From NCBI GenBank assembly GCA_021154065.1, contig JAJKJG010000069.1, positions 1 to 20,742 of the forward strand: 20,742 nt of DNA, in the 5' to 3' direction. The DNA comes from Methylobacterium sp. GTDB taxonomy: Bacteria > Pseudomonadota > Alphaproteobacteria > Rhizobiales > Beijerinckiaceae. Below are positions 6,139 through 14,965 of the stretch, piece after piece; the stretch's first letter is position 1, and each line of letters starts with the position of its first letter. Both the position numbers and the translations under genes were made by a program. The notes under the pieces were generated by a model. That model saw only the letters and a list, made by a program, of their open reading frames with translations. It was not told where the DNA came from and made no database searches.

Positions 6139-6378
6139 TCACCGGCACAGCGGGACGCGGCGCACGACCCAGCCCTCGCCGTCGAGCCAAAGCTTCCTTC
6201 GCACCTGAGGGCAGGGGCCCTCGCGACCAAGCGCCGTGAAACGGGCGCCGGCCCGCTGCTCGCCCGCCACGCCCACATGCGCAGCGGGTTTGCGCGGCTC
6301 CTTCGCCTCGGCTTGCGCCTCGACTTGCACCACCCCGAAAACGGCGAGCGCTCCAACAAGAGATGTCTTGATCCACAC
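6139..6378 (-). CDS. Small secreted protein, 79 aa, GTG start
   Basis: Starting at GTG 6378, the product begins MWIKTSLVGALAVFGVVQVE and continues AQAE, a compact Sec signal peptide. AAGGGG lies about eight bases before the GTG. An ATG-started frame to 6459 would bury the signal peptide behind 27 atypical residues. The mature part, about 55 residues, is basic and carries two cysteines (GPCPQV and PLCR near the end), suggesting one disulphide, with a WLDGEGWVVRRVPL hairpin-like C-terminus. No family recognised. It is downstream of the malic enzyme gene on the same strand, 114 bases away, and precedes the 25-aa peptide gene. Confidence 0.6.
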   Translation of the reverse strand: MWIKTSLVGALAVFGVVQVEAQAEAKEPRKPAAHVGVAGEQRAGARFTALGREGPCPQVRRKLWLDGEGWVVRRVPLCR

Positions 6379-6492
6379 TGGCACAGCCCCTTGAAACCCG
6401 CAGGGGCGGCAGCAACCGGCGTGCCGCAAGGCCGCCGAGGAAGGGGACGATGATCGCAAGCCCCGCCGAGCGCGTGGTCGAGAGGCGCTGGG

Positions 6493-8781
6493 CTAGGCTC
6501 CCGCCTGCGCCTCGACCACGGCGACTGCCGTGATGTTGACGATCCCGCGCGCCGTCACCGAGGGCGACAGGATGTGGGCGGGCTTTGCCGGTCCGATCAG
6601 GATCGGCCCGACCGGGAGCGCGTCCGCCAGCACCTTCGCGAACTGGAAGGCGATGTTCGCCGCCTCGAGGTTCGGCATGATCAGGATGTTGGCCTCGCCC
6701 TTCAGGCGCGAGGTCGGCAGCACCCGATCGCGCAGCGTCTGCGACAGCGCCGTGTCGGCCGCCATCTCGCCGTCGACCTCGAGGTCCGGCGCCCGCTCGG
6801 CGATGAGCGCGAGCGCGGCCCGCATCTTGTGGGCCGAGGCCGTGTCGGCGGCGCCGAAATCGGCGTGGCTGACGAGCGCGATCTTGGGCTCGATGCCGAA
6901 GCGCTCGACATGTCCGGCGCAGGCGACGGCCATGTCGGCGATCTCCTCTGCGGTCGGATCGGGCCGCACATGGGTGTCGGCAAGGAAATAGGCGCCCTTC
7001 GAGGTGATGACGAGGCTCAGCGCCGCGAACTCCTGCGCGCCGGGCGCCAAGCCGATGATGTCGCGGATGTGGCGCAGGTTCGAGCGGAAGCGGCCCTCGA
7101 GACCGCAGACGAGGGCGTCGGCATCGCCGCGCCGCAAGGCGAGCGCGCCGATGACGGTCGGGTTCGTGCGCACGAGCGTGCGAGCGGCATCGGGCGTGAT
7201 GCCCTTGCGGCCGGCGGCGTCGCAGTAGCTCGCAACGTAGTCGCGATAGCGCGGGTCGTCCTCGGGATTGACGAGCTCGAAGTCGCGCCCGGCGGCGACC
7301 GACAGGCCGAAGCGCTTGAGCCTCGTCTCGACGACGCTCGGCCGGCCGATCAGGATCGGCCGCGCGATTCCCTCCTCGACGATCGCCTGCACGGCCCGCA
7401 GCACGCGCTCGTCCTCGCCTTCGGCGTAGATGACGCGCTTCGGCGCCGCCTTCGCCTTCTCGAACAGCGGCTTCATGATGAAGCCGGAGCGGAAGACGAA
7501 GCGGATCAGCGAGTCGGCATAGGCTTGCAGGTCCTCGAGCGGGCGCGTCGCGACGCCCGAGTCCATCGCCGCCTGCGCGACCGCGGGGGCGATGCGCAGG
7601 ATGAGCCGCGGGTCGAAGGGGCTCGGGATCAGCGAGGTCACCCCGAACGGCCGCGCCTCCCCGCCATAGGCGCGGGCGACGACCTCGGACGGCGTCTCGC
7701 GGGCGAGTGCCGCGATGGCGCGGGTCGCCGCGAGCTTCATCGCCTCGTTGATGGTGCGGGCGCCGACGTCGAGCGCGCCTCGGAAGATATAGGGGAAGCA
7801 GAGGACGTTGTTGACCTGGTTCGGGAAGTCCGAACGTCCGGTGCAGATCATGGCATCGGGCCGGGTCGCCTGCGCCAGGTCCGGCATGATCTCGGGGTTG
7901 GGGTTGGCAAGCGCGAGCACCAGCGGCTTGGGGGCCATCGTCTTCAGCATATCCGGCTTGAGCACCCCGCCGGCGGACAGGCCGAGGAAGACGTCGGCGC
8001 CGGCGATGACGTCGGCGAGGGCGCGCGCCTCGGTCTTCTGCGCATAGACCGACTTCCACCGGTCCATCAGCTTCGCGCGGCCCTCGTAGACGACGCCCTC
8101 GATGTCGGTGACCCAAATGTTCTCGCGCTTCGCCCCGAGCGAAACGAGAATGTTGAGGCAGGCGAGCGCGGCGGCGCCGGCGCCCGAGGTCACGATCTTC
8201 ACGTCCTCGATGCGCTTGCCCGCAAGCTCGAGACCGTTGAGGACCGCGGCGCCGACGATGATCGCCGTGCCGTGCTGGTCGTCGTGAAACACCGGAATGC
8301 CCATGCGGGCCTTGCAGCGCTCCTCGACCTCGAAGCACTCCGGCGCCTTGATGTCCTCGAGGTTGATGCCGCCGAAGGTCGGCTCCAGCGCGACGACCAC
8401 GTCGACGAGCTTGTCGACGTCCTTCTCCGCCACCTCGATGTCGAACACGTCGATGCCGGCGAATTTCTTGAACAGGACGGCCTTGCCTTCCATCACCGGC
8501 TTCGAGGCGAGCGGGCCGATGTCGCCGAGCCCGAGGACCGCGGTGCCGTTCGAGATCACGGCGACGAGGTTCTGGCGGACCGTCAGGGTCGCGGCCTCGG
8601 CGGGATCGGCCGCGATCGCCTCGCAGGCGGCGGCGACGCCGGGCGAATAGGCAAGCGCCAGGTCGCGCTGGTTGCCGAGCGGCTTCGTCGCCTGGATCTC
8701 GAGCTTCCCCGGGCGCGGGTGGCGGTGGAAGAAGAGCGCGCTCTCCTTGAGGTCCTGCGAGACGTCTCGGCCGTCGCTCAT
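6493..8781 (-). CDS. maeB: NAD(P)-dependent malic enzyme with phosphotransacetylase-like C-terminal domain, 762 aa
   Basis: Catalyses oxidative decarboxylation of malate to pyruvate with NAD(P)+, linking the TCA cycle to acetyl-CoA supply; the form is essential in rhizobia living on C4-dicarboxylates. The malic enzyme part covers about residues 10-430, with [14 protein letters not shown] (161-174) carrying metal ligands and a [16 protein letters not shown]ossmann segment near 197-212. From about 435 ([20 protein letters not shown]) to the end it is a PTA/PTB-type domain, which in characterised rhizobial enzymes lacks transferase activity and is tied to oligomerisation and acetyl-CoA control. 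Length matches the chimeric family. The start at 8781 is fixed by AAGGA seven bases upstream. Sequence alone does not tell NAD- from NADP-preferring forms. Confidence 0.95.
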   Translation of the reverse strand: MSDGRDVSQDLKESALFFHRHPRPGKLEIQATKPLGNQRDLALAYSPGVAAACEAIAADPAEAATLTVRQNLVAVISNGTAVLGLGDIGPLASKPVMEGKAVLFKKFAGIDVFDIEVAEKDVDKLVDVVVALEPTFGGINLEDIKAPECFEVEERCKARMGIPVFHDDQHGTAIIVGAAVLNGLELAGKRIEDVKIVTSGAGAAALACLNILVSLGAKRENIWVTDIEGVVYEGRAKLMDRWKSVYAQKTEARALADVIAGADVFLGLSAGGVLKPDMLKTMAPKPLVLALANPNPEIMPDLAQATRPDAMICTGRSDFPNQVNNVLCFPYIFRGALDVGARTINEAMKLAATRAIAALARETPSEVVARAYGGEARPFGVTSLIPSPFDPRLILRIAPAVAQAAMDSGVATRPLEDLQAYADSLIRFVFRSGFIMKPLFEKAKAAPKRVIYAEGEDERVLRAVQAIVEEGIARPILIGRPSVVETRLKRFGLSVAAGRDFELVNPEDDPRYRDYVASYCDAAGRKGITPDAARTLVRTNPTVIGALALRRGDADALVCGLEGRFRSNLRHIRDIIGLAPGAQEFAALSLVITSKGAYFLADTHVRPDPTAEEIADMAVACAGHVERFGIEPKIALVSHADFGAADTASAHKMRAALALIAERAPDLEVDGEMAADTALSQTLRDRVLPTSRLKGEANILIMPNLEAANIAFQFAKVLADALPVGPILIGPAKPAHILSPSVTARGIVNITAVAVVEAQAGA

Positions 8782-8856
8782 GTTCTCGTCCTTGGCGTTT
8801 CCTCGGCTCGGAACTTGGGCCGGTTCCAAGCCGTTAGGCAAGCCCGGCCGTCCGCC

Positions 8857-9153
8857 TCAGACGATCATCGCGGTGCGGGCGATGTCGAGAGGATGGTCGA
8901 TCAGCAGCTCGACCCGCGCGAGGAAGCGCGTCGTATGGGGCAGCGCGGCGTGTCGTTCAAAAGCCGCTTCGTCCTTCCAGCGCGAATGGATGAAGAAGAG
9001 GCGGGGATCGCGCGTCGACCGGAAGACGTGAAGTCCAAGGCAGCCCGGCTCGGCCCGCGACGGGATCGCCACCTCGCGCAACGCCTCCTCGACCGCCGCC
9101 TCCTCGCCCGGGCGGGCATGGAATCGTGCGAAGATGATCAGCTCTGCGGTCAT
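8857..9153 (-). CDS. ABM-fold putative monooxygenase, 98 aa
   Basis: A ferredoxin-like dimeric alpha-beta barrel protein: IIFARFHARPGEEAAVEEAL forms the first strand and helix, EPGCLGLHVFRSTRDPRLFF the central strands, and WKDEAAFERHAALPHTTRFL the signature W.d..a...H segment. This is the antibiotic-biosynthesis-monooxygenase / YgiN-like quinol monooxygenase family, small cofactor-free oxygenases or ligand-binding proteins. The start ATG at 9153 overlaps the methyltransferase stop as ATGA, indicating translational coupling; a 30-codon longer frame is thereby ruled out. The substrate is unknown. Confidence 0.85.
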   Translation of the reverse strand: MTAELIIFARFHARPGEEAAVEEALREVAIPSRAEPGCLGLHVFRSTRDPRLFFIHSRWKDEAAFERHAALPHTTRFLARVELLIDHPLDIARTAMIV

Positions 9154-9806
9154 TCTTCGATTCTCGCCGGTTGCTGCGCCACGACGAGCCATTGCTTCGC
9201 CATCACCTCGTCGAGCGCCTCGCCGGAAAGGCGCGCCAGCCACCAGCGCGGCTCTGGAAAGCGCCAGCCTTGCGCCGATGGCGCCGCCACGAGCTTAAGG
9301 CCGCCGCAGGTCGCAAGCTCGATTGCCGTCCGGCGCACGAAGAAGCGCAGATGCGTGCGGTCGAGAAGCCCGGCATCGCGATAGGCAAAATCGCCGTGCG
9401 CGAGGAGACGCCAGACGAACTTCCAGTGCCGGATATTGGGCACCGACAGGATCAGCCGGCCGCCGGGCCGGAGCAGCCGCGACAGCCGCCGCACCATCGT
9501 CCAGGGATCCGGCATGTGCTCGAGCACGTCGAGGCACAGCACGAGGTCGAGCGAGCCGGCCGGGATCTCCGCCTCGAGCGGCGCCTGCGCGGCATCGCCG
9601 CGCCAGACGCGATCGAGACGCGCCTCAGCGCGTTCCGCAACCTCGTCGACGAACTCGATCCCGCCCGCCCATTCGACGCCGCGCGCATCCCGCACCGCCG
9701 CAGTCGTCGCGCCGGAGCCGCAGCCGACATCGAGCAGACGCACGACCCGCTCGGGCAGCCAGGGCAGGATCTCCCGGCGGGGCGTGTCGTAGTAGCGGTC
9801 GCTCAT
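9150..9806 (-). CDS. Class I SAM-dependent methyltransferase, 218 aa
   Basis: The SAM-binding glycine motif LDVGCGSG sits at residues 25-32. It is followed by a strand 2 acid (GIEFVDE), a GDAAQAPLEAEIPAGSLDLV segment and the LCLDVLEHMPDPW motif typical of the Methyltransf_23/UbiG-like group, then LLRPGGRLILSVPN (post-motif III). The C-terminal third (DRTHLRFF, then a Trp-rich stretch) resembles methyltransferases of polysaccharide and O-antigen clusters. This fits the nearby acetyltransferase, acyltransferase and glycosyltransferase genes. The ribosome site is poor (GAGG directly abutting the ATG). The start could also be further in, but little sequence precedes motif I. Confidence 0.85.
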   Translation of the reverse strand: MSDRYYDTPRREILPWLPERVVRLLDVGCGSGATTAAVRDARGVEWAGGIEFVDEVAERAEARLDRVWRGDAAQAPLEAEIPAGSLDLVLCLDVLEHMPDPWTMVRRLSRLLRPGGRLILSVPNIRHWKFVWRLLAHGDFAYRDAGLLDRTHLRFFVRRTAIELATCGGLKLVAAPSAQGWRFPEPRWWLARLSGEALDEVMAKQWLVVAQQPARIEE

Positions 9807-9905
9807 CCTCGGCCGGTCACGATGCTGGCGCCCGTCTAACAGGCTTTCGGCAGCAATCCGAGCGGTTTATACCAGCCGCGCGTCACCCGCCGTCCCGGAG
9901 CCGCC

Positions 9906-10538
9906 GTGAGTTTCCTCGATCGTCTGCGGAGCTGGCGCGCCCCGGTCCGCGAGACCCGGCATCACCTATCGGCCGAGATCCGCCGCTGGGGCTTCAGCGT
10001 CGGCGAATACAGCTACGGGCGTCCGAAGATACGGTTCCCGGAAACCGGCGCGCAACTCACCATCGGCCGCTATTGCTCGATTGCCGACCGGGTCGAGATC
10101 TTCCTCGGCGGCAATCACCGCACCGATTGGGTGACGACCTACCCGTTCGACAACCTGCCGGGCCTGTGGCCGCGCGCCACCGGACCCGAGCGCTCGCATG
10201 TGACGCGGGGCGGGGTCTCGATCGGCAACGACGTGTGGATCGGCTCGGGCGCGGTCGTCCTCTCGGGCGTGCAGATCGGCGACGGCGCGGTGATCGGCGC
10301 GCAGGCGGTCGTGGCGCGGGACGTGCCGGCCTACGCGGTCGTCGCCGGCAACCCGGCGCAGGCGCTTCGCATGCGCTTCGACGATGCGACGATCGCGGCG
10401 CTCGTCGCGTGCGCATGGTGGGAGCTGCCGCGTCATGAGGTCGAGCGCCTGATCCCGCTCCTGCAGAGCACGCGCGCCGCGGAGCTCATCGTCGCCGTCC
10501 GCGCCATCCGGGGGCAGGCGCCTCACTCCGCCGGCTGA
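9906..10538 (+). CDS. CatB-type hexapeptide-repeat O-acetyltransferase, 210 aa
   Basis: A left-handed beta-helix acetyltransferase that uses acetyl-CoA. The xenobiotic-acetyltransferase signature is visible: IGRYCSIADRVEIFLGGNHR (53-72) with the catalytic-type His in GGNHRTDWVTTYPF. The hexapeptide repeats GGVSIGNDVWIGSGAVVLSG and IGDGAVIGAQAVVARDVPAY then lead into VVAGNPAQALR. The GTG start at 9906 is preceded by GGAG. Although named after chloramphenicol acetyltransferases, chromosomal members beside glycan genes usually acetylate sugars; I infer that here. It shares a 99-base divergent promoter region with the methyltransferase, and its 3' end overlaps the acyltransferase gene by 16 bases tail to tail. 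Confidence 0.88.
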   Translation: MSFLDRLRSWRAPVRETRHHLSAEIRRWGFSVGEYSYGRPKIRFPETGAQLTIGRYCSIADRVEIFLGGNHRTDWVTTYPFDNLPGLWPRATGPERSHVTRGGVSIGNDVWIGSGAVVLSGVQIGDGAVIGAQAVVARDVPAYAVVAGNPAQALRMRFDDATIAALVACAWWELPRHEVERLIPLLQSTRAAELIVAVRAIRGQAPHSAG

Positions 10539-11614
10539 GGCGATGCGGCGGGCGCCGGCGCCCGCACGAGACGCGCCTTCAGGCTGAGCGCCGGCTTCTC
10601 GACGAGGTACCAGGACAGGGCGGCGACGATGAGCGAGATCGCGAGCGCCGGCGGCAGGAGCGAAAGCGCCGCCGCGCCCGGAAAGAGTTGCACGAGCGTC
10701 TGCTGCACCGGCCAGCCATAGAGATAGGTGCCGTAGGACAGGTCGGCGTGAGGCTCGAGGGCCGGATGCGACAAGCCCGGCGCAAGCGCGAGCCAGATCA
10801 CGCCGTAGCTCTCGAACGCGAAGAGCAGGGCCTTGTAGAGCGGCGTTCCGGCCGCGAGCCACGTCGCCGCGAGAAGGCTCGCGGCGATGATCCACGAGAC
10901 GGGGAGCCTGTCGCTCCACAGATAGAGGACGCCGCCGGCGGCAAACAGGAACGGCAGCCGCAAGCTCGTCTGCGTCGCCTTGCCGGCGTCGGGGTGGAGG
11001 AGGTCGAGCGCGATGATGGCGAGGAACAGCGCCGCGATGAGCCCGAGCGCCACGATCCGCTGCCGCATCAGCCCGGCCAGCCCGGCGGCGAAGACGCCGA
11101 TGTAGCAGAGCATCTCGTATTTCAGCGTCCACACCGTCCCCATCGGGTAGGGGAAGACGTTGTCGGAGAAGAGGCCGGGGAGCGCAGTGGCGCTCTTGAA
11201 GGTCGTCGGCGTCAGCGCGATGAAGCGCCACAGCGCCGGGTCGGCGAGGTACTGGGCGAGCGGCAATCGGGTGAGGGCCGGGCCGAGAAGGAGCGCCGTC
11301 ACGAGCGTCGCCGCGACCAGCGCCGGCACGATCCGCAAGGCGCGCGCGACGACGTAATCGCGCCAGCCGCGGCGGTCGAAGCTCATGGTGACGAGGAACC
11401 CGGAGACCGCGAAGAAACCGTTCACCGCGTGCTCGCCGAGGGTGAAGCCGGTCGAGCGCATCAGCGGCTCGTTCTCGAGCGACCCGGTGGTGATGCTGAA
11501 GGCGTGCGAGACGATGACCGCGAGCGCGAGCGCAAGCCGCAGAGCGGTGAAATTGTTGTGCGGCCGACGCATCGCTTCGGCGATCGTCGGGCCGAGGCCT
11601 TGGCCCGCCGTCAT
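10523..11614 (-). CDS. Membrane acyltransferase 3 family protein (OafA/YrhL-like), 363 aa
   Basis: A polytopic inner-membrane protein with about ten hydrophobic segments. The N-terminal NNFTALRLALALAVIVSHAF (20-39) carries the family Arg and the His in SHA, followed by GFFAVSGFLVTMSFDRR (65-81). Family members transfer acetyl or other acyl groups to O-antigen, exopolysaccharide or peptidoglycan. GGGAGG eight bases before the ATG supports the start, which overlaps the glycosyltransferase stop as ATGA, so the two are coupled. The C-terminal tail is Pro/Ala-rich and cytoplasmic. It is the last gene of the aspS-led minus-strand operon. The physical neighbourhood suggests glycan decoration, while the exact acceptor is unknown. 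Confidence 0.9.
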   Translation of the reverse strand: MTAGQGLGPTIAEAMRRPHNNFTALRLALALAVIVSHAFSITTGSLENEPLMRSTGFTLGEHAVNGFFAVSGFLVTMSFDRRGWRDYVVARALRIVPALVAATLVTALLLGPALTRLPLAQYLADPALWRFIALTPTTFKSATALPGLFSDNVFPYPMGTVWTLKYEMLCYIGVFAAGLAGLMRQRIVALGLIAALFLAIIALDLLHPDAGKATQTSLRLPFLFAAGGVLYLWSDRLPVSWIIAASLLAATWLAAGTPLYKALLFAFESYGVIWLALAPGLSHPALEPHADLSYGTYLYGWPVQQTLVQLFPGAAALSLLPPALAISLIVAALSWYLVEKPALSLKARLVRAPAPAASPQPAE

Positions 11615-12498
11615 CGGGCGTCCTCCCGCGCCAGTCCTTCCCTGCCTAGCGCCGTTCGGCCGGCGAGAGAAGCAAGCGCGCCGGCGGCCGAGCCGGCGTA
11701 GCGCTCGACGACGCTGCGGCGAAAGCTGAACAGGGCCAGCACGGTCTTCGCCGCATTCAGGACCAGCATGCGTGCCGCCGGGTTCGGCAGGCCGTATTTC
11801 CGCGACACATAGGCCCGCGACCAGGCCTGGTGCCAGCGCGCGCGGAAGGTCCGGCCGGGTTTCGCCGCGCTCGACGCGCCGCGGGCGTGGCGGGCGACCG
11901 CGTCATGCACATGGATCAGCGCGTGCCCGGCATCGGCGATGCGGCGGCAGAGATCGTCGTCCTCGTAGAAGAGAAAGATGTTCGGATCGAACCCGCCGAG
12001 GCGCAGGAACAGGTCGCGGCGGACGAGACAGCACGCCCCCGAGAGGAAGGGCGCGCAGCAGTCGCCCTCCGGAAGCGCGAGCTTGCCGCCGGGGTTGCTC
12101 AGGTAAGGCGCGAGCAGCGAGCGCGGCTGGAAGAAGAACCGGCCGTCGGGCTCGACGATGCGCGGCGCGAGCAGCCCGGCGTCTGGATAGCGCTCGGCGG
12201 CTTCGAGGAGGGCCGGGACCGCGCCGGCGTCGAGGACGATGTCGGGGTTCATGATCAGGATGAAGGCGGTCTCGCACGCCCGCGCGCCGAGATTGGCGGC
12301 GCGGCCGTAGCCTTCGTTCTGCGCGATGCGCAGGACGGCGCAGGCGTGCTCTTCGGCGACGGCGGCGCTTCGATCCGCGCTGGCGTTGTCGACGACGAGC
12401 GTCGGCACGCGGTCTCGGTCGAGGGCGGCAAGACAGGCCGGCAGGACGCCCTCGCTGTCGTGGGCGACGACGATCGCGGTCGCGTCGAGCCGGCTCAG
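11611..12498 (-). CDS. Family 2 glycosyltransferase, 295 aa, probable CTG start
   Basis: Counting from the CTG at 12498, the GT-A fold begins at once with TAIVVAHDSEGVLPACLAAL, followed by LVVDNASADRS, NEGYGRAANLGA and MNPD (83-86; a DXD-type metal site). Next come the acceptor-side FLSGACCLVRR (151-161) and FYEDDDLCRR (178-187). This matches WbbL/rhamnosyltransferase-like GT2 enzymes that use nucleotide sugars in polysaccharide assembly. No ATG, GTG or TTG lies at a plausible place: the next GTG would delete the first nucleotide-binding strand, and upstream codons overlap the preceding gene with non-protein-like sequence. CTG 12498 forms a CTGA overlap with the upstream stop, mirroring the ATGA overlap at its other end. 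A sequencing error is the alternative. Confidence 0.85.
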   Translation of the reverse strand: MSRLDATAIVVAHDSEGVLPACLAALDRDRVPTLVVDNASADRSAAVAEEHACAVLRIAQNEGYGRAANLGARACETAFILIMNPDIVLDAGAVPALLEAAERYPDAGLLAPRIVEPDGRFFFQPRSLLAPYLSNPGGKLALPEGDCCAPFLSGACCLVRRDLFLRLGGFDPNIFLFYEDDDLCRRIADAGHALIHVHDAVARHARGASSAAKPGRTFRARWHQAWSRAYVSRKYGLPNPAARMLVLNAAKTVLALFSFRRSVVERYAGSAAGALASLAGRTALGREGLAREDAR

Positions 12499-12953
12499 CA
12501 GCTCCGCTCTCCGCGCCGGCCGGTCGGGATCGCGCAGCCCTCGGCGAAGCGATAGGCGACAGCGCCCTCGCGGGTCTTGAAGGTCACGACAGGGCCGCGC
12601 CCGGAGGTCTTGACCGAATAGCCGCTCCCGAGCTCGGTCAGCACCGATTTCAAGCCGCCCGCGGCGCTCGACAGGAACACCTCGATCGAGCAGCCGCCGG
12701 AGCCGCACCAGCCCGGCGCGCCCCTGCTGCAGGCGAGCCGGCGGTCATCGAGGATGAAATCGTCGCGGCCGTCGCCGTCGAGATCAAGGCGGCGGATCGC
12801 CTTCTCGGGCGCGGCGAGCTTGCCGCCGGCCTCAGCGCAGGATTTCGCGCGCTCGGCGATGGCGGCGGCGATCGGGGCCGGCCACTCGGCGGCGACGGCC
12901 GGCGCCGCCAACGCGGCGAGGAGCCCGGTCACGATCGTCCGCCGGATGCCCAT
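12495..12953 (-). CDS. Exported protein with EF-hand-like loop, 152 aa
   Basis: The N-terminal 21 residues form a signal peptide (Arg-Arg, then a Leu/Ala core ending AVAA). The mature protein has a single DLDGDGRDDFILD loop at 57-69, the pattern of FG-GAP/dockerin/EF-hand-like calcium sites also common in secreted VCBS-type repeats. It carries six cysteines (about 39, 75, 83, 88, 141, 152), consistent with disulphides in the periplasm. No family named beyond that. The gene starts seven bases after the aspS stop and ends overlapping the glycosyltransferase start, so it belongs to that operon. Confidence 0.7.
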   Translation of the reverse strand: MGIRRTIVTGLLAALAAPAVAAEWPAPIAAAIAERAKSCAEAGGKLAAPEKAIRRLDLDGDGRDDFILDDRRLACSRGAPGWCGSGGCSIEVFLSSAAGGLKSVLTELGSGYSVKTSGRGPVVTFKTREGAVAYRFAEGCAIPTGRRGERSC

Positions 12954-12960
12954 GACAGTC

Positions 12961-14769
12961 TCAAGCCTGCGGCAGGTTGAGCCGGATATGCAGCTCGCGC
13001 AGCTGCTTCGGCGAGACCTCGGACGGCGCCCCGAGGAGAAGATCCTCGGCCTTCTGGTTCATCGGGAACAGCGTCACCTCGCGCAGGTTGATCGCACCGA
13101 CGAGGAGCATGACCAGCCGGTCGATCCCGGCCGCCATGCCGCCATGCGGCGGCGCCCCGTACTGGAAGGCGCGGTACATGCCGCCGAAGCGCTCCTCGAG
13201 CACGCTCTCCTCGTAGCCGGCGATGCCGAACGCCTTCTTCATCACGTCCGGGCGGTGGTTGCGGACCGCGCCGGAGGCGATCTCGTAGCCGTTGCAGACC
13301 ATGTCGTACTGGAAGGCGGTGAGGCCGAGGATGCGCTCCTTGTCGCCGGGATCGAGGGCGAGGAAGGCGTCCGGCTCGATGTTCGGCATCGAGAACGGGT
13401 TGTGCGAGAAGTCGATCTTCTTCTCCTCCTCGCTCCACTCGTACATCGGAAAGTCGGTGATCCAGCAGAAGGCGAACTGGTCCCTTTGGCCGACCTTGAG
13501 CTCATCGCCGAGACGCGCCCGCGCCTTGCCGGCGAGCAGTGCCGCTTTCGCCTCCTCGCCGGCGGCGAAGAACACCGCGTCGCCGGCCTTGACCCCGGCG
13601 GCGCGCGCGATCTCCGCCTGCGCCTCGGCCGGAATGAACTTCGCGATCGGTCCCTTGCCGGTGAGCTTGCCGCCCTCCTCTTCGAACACGACGTAGCCGA
13701 GGCCGGCGGCGCCCTCGGCGCGGGCCCATTCGTTGAGCTTGTCGAAGAACGAGCGCGGCTGCGCGGCGGCGCCCGGCGCCGGGATCGCGCGCACGACGCC
13801 GCCGGCGGTGATGACGTGCTTGAAGGCGTTGAAGGTCACGTCCTCGCGGGCGAAGAGCGCGGTCACGTCGGCGATGACGAGCGGGTTGCGCAGATCCGGC
13901 TTGTCCGAGCCGTATTTCAGCATCGCGTCGGCGTAGCGGATGCGCGGGAAGACCGGCGTCACCTCGCGGCCCTCGGCGAACTCGTAGAAGACGCCGCGGA
14001 TGACGGGCTCGAGCGCCGCCCAGACGTCCTCCTGGGTGACGAAGCTCATCTCGACGTCGAGCTGGTAGAACTCGCCGGGCAGGCGGTCGGCGCGCGGATC
14101 CTCGTCGCGGAAGCACGGCGCGATCTGGAAATAGCGGTCGAAGCCTGAGATCATGATCAGCTGCTTGTACTGCTGCGGCGCCTGCGGCAGGGCGTAGAAG
14201 CGGCCGGGGTGGAGGCGCGAGGGAACGAGAAAATCCCTTGCGCCCTCGGGACTTGAGGCAGTGAGGATCGGCGTCTGGAACTCGAAGAAGCCGCCGTCCT
14301 TCATGCGGGAGCGGATCGAGTCGATCACCGCCGAGCGGGTCATGATGTTGCGGTGGAGCTTGTCGCGGCGAAGGTCGAGGAAGCGGTAGGTGAGGCGCGT
14401 CTCCTCCGGGTATTCCTGCTCGCCGAAGACCGGCAGCGGCAGCTCGGCTGCGGGCCCGAGCACCTCCAGCGCGGTCGCGTAGACCTCGATTAAACCCGTT
14501 GGCAGATCAGGGTTTTCGGTTCCGGGCGGGCGCCGCCGCACGGTCCCGTCGACGCGCACGACCCATTCCGAGCGCACCGTCTCGGCCGGCCCGAAGGCGG
14601 GCGAATCCGGGTCGATCACGACCTGGGTCAGGCCGTAATGGTCGCGCAGGTCGATGAACTTGACGCCGCCATGGTCGCGGATGCGGTGGCACCAGCCCGA
14701 GAGGCGGACGCCCGAGCCGACGTCGCTGTCGCGGAGCGCGCCGCAGGTGTGGGTCCGGTAACGGTGCAT
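12961..14769 (-). CDS. aspS: Aspartate-tRNA(Asp/Asn) ligase, 602 aa
   Basis: A class II aminoacyl-tRNA synthetase charging tRNA with aspartate. The N-terminal OB-fold anticodon-binding domain begins [12 protein letters not shown] and reaches about residue 105. Motif 2 is seen in [20 protein letters not shown], the bacterial GAD insertion domain occupies roughly 280-420, and motif 3 is [19 protein letters not shown] near the C-terminus. Length is typical for bacterial AspRS. The start at 14769 was preferred to an ATG 11 codons upstream because the family begins MHRYRTH. Whether it also aspartylates tRNA(Asn) cannot be judged here. It leads a run of four tightly packed minus-strand genes. Confidence 0.96.
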   Translation of the reverse strand: MHRYRTHTCGALRDSDVGSGVRLSGWCHRIRDHGGVKFIDLRDHYGLTQVVIDPDSPAFGPAETVRSEWVVRVDGTVRRRPPGTENPDLPTGLIEVYATALEVLGPAAELPLPVFGEQEYPEETRLTYRFLDLRRDKLHRNIMTRSAVIDSIRSRMKDGGFFEFQTPILTASSPEGARDFLVPSRLHPGRFYALPQAPQQYKQLIMISGFDRYFQIAPCFRDEDPRADRLPGEFYQLDVEMSFVTQEDVWAALEPVIRGVFYEFAEGREVTPVFPRIRYADAMLKYGSDKPDLRNPLVIADVTALFAREDVTFNAFKHVITAGGVVRAIPAPGAAAQPRSFFDKLNEWARAEGAAGLGYVVFEEEGGKLTGKGPIAKFIPAEAQAEIARAAGVKAGDAVFFAAGEEAKAALLAGKARARLGDELKVGQRDQFAFCWITDFPMYEWSEEEKKIDFSHNPFSMPNIEPDAFLALDPGDKERILGLTAFQYDMVCNGYEIASGAVRNHRPDVMKKAFGIAGYEESVLEERFGGMYRAFQYGAPPHGGMAAGIDRLVMLLVGAINLREVTLFPMNQKAEDLLLGAPSEVSPKQLRELHIRLNLPQA

Positions 14770-14965
14770 GGCCTGTCCGGTGGATCGCGCCGCACCATTC
14801 ACGCGCTTAAGGCCAAGTCAAGGCGGGGTGCGACCCGCAGGCCGACCCCGACGATGACGCGCCAAAACCCCGACGATGATGCGCGTCATGCGATGATGAT
14901 GTTGTGCGTGATGCCGATGATGATGCGCAGCGGCGCCGCCGGCGCGTACGCATCCAAGGAAACGC
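14770..14965. other. aspS upstream region with short direct repeat
   Basis: Non-coding as far as I can see. A TTGACT at 14821-14816 (minus strand) sits where an aspS -35 element could be, with only a weak -10 near 14798. Further out, the 17-base unit CCCCGACGATGAYGCGC occurs at 14846-14862 and again at 14868-14884, followed by an ATGATG-rich stretch to about 14927. The simple repeat may be replication slippage. No tRNA or gene is visible. Confidence 0.4.

Noticed and set aside
6574..9384. A very long plus-strand frame (936 codons) opposite the malic enzyme gene
   Set aside because: It is the mirror of well-supported minus-strand genes; its Arg/Asp/His/Val-rich composition and lack of motifs or ribosome site mark it as a GC-driven shadow.
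12754..14148. Long plus-strand frame opposite aspS
   Set aside because: Antisense shadow of a certain housekeeping gene with the same biased composition.
14846..14927. Short repeats as a CRISPR array
   Set aside because: Only two 17-base copies five bases apart, then an ATGATG simple-sequence stretch; no spacers and no cas genes.
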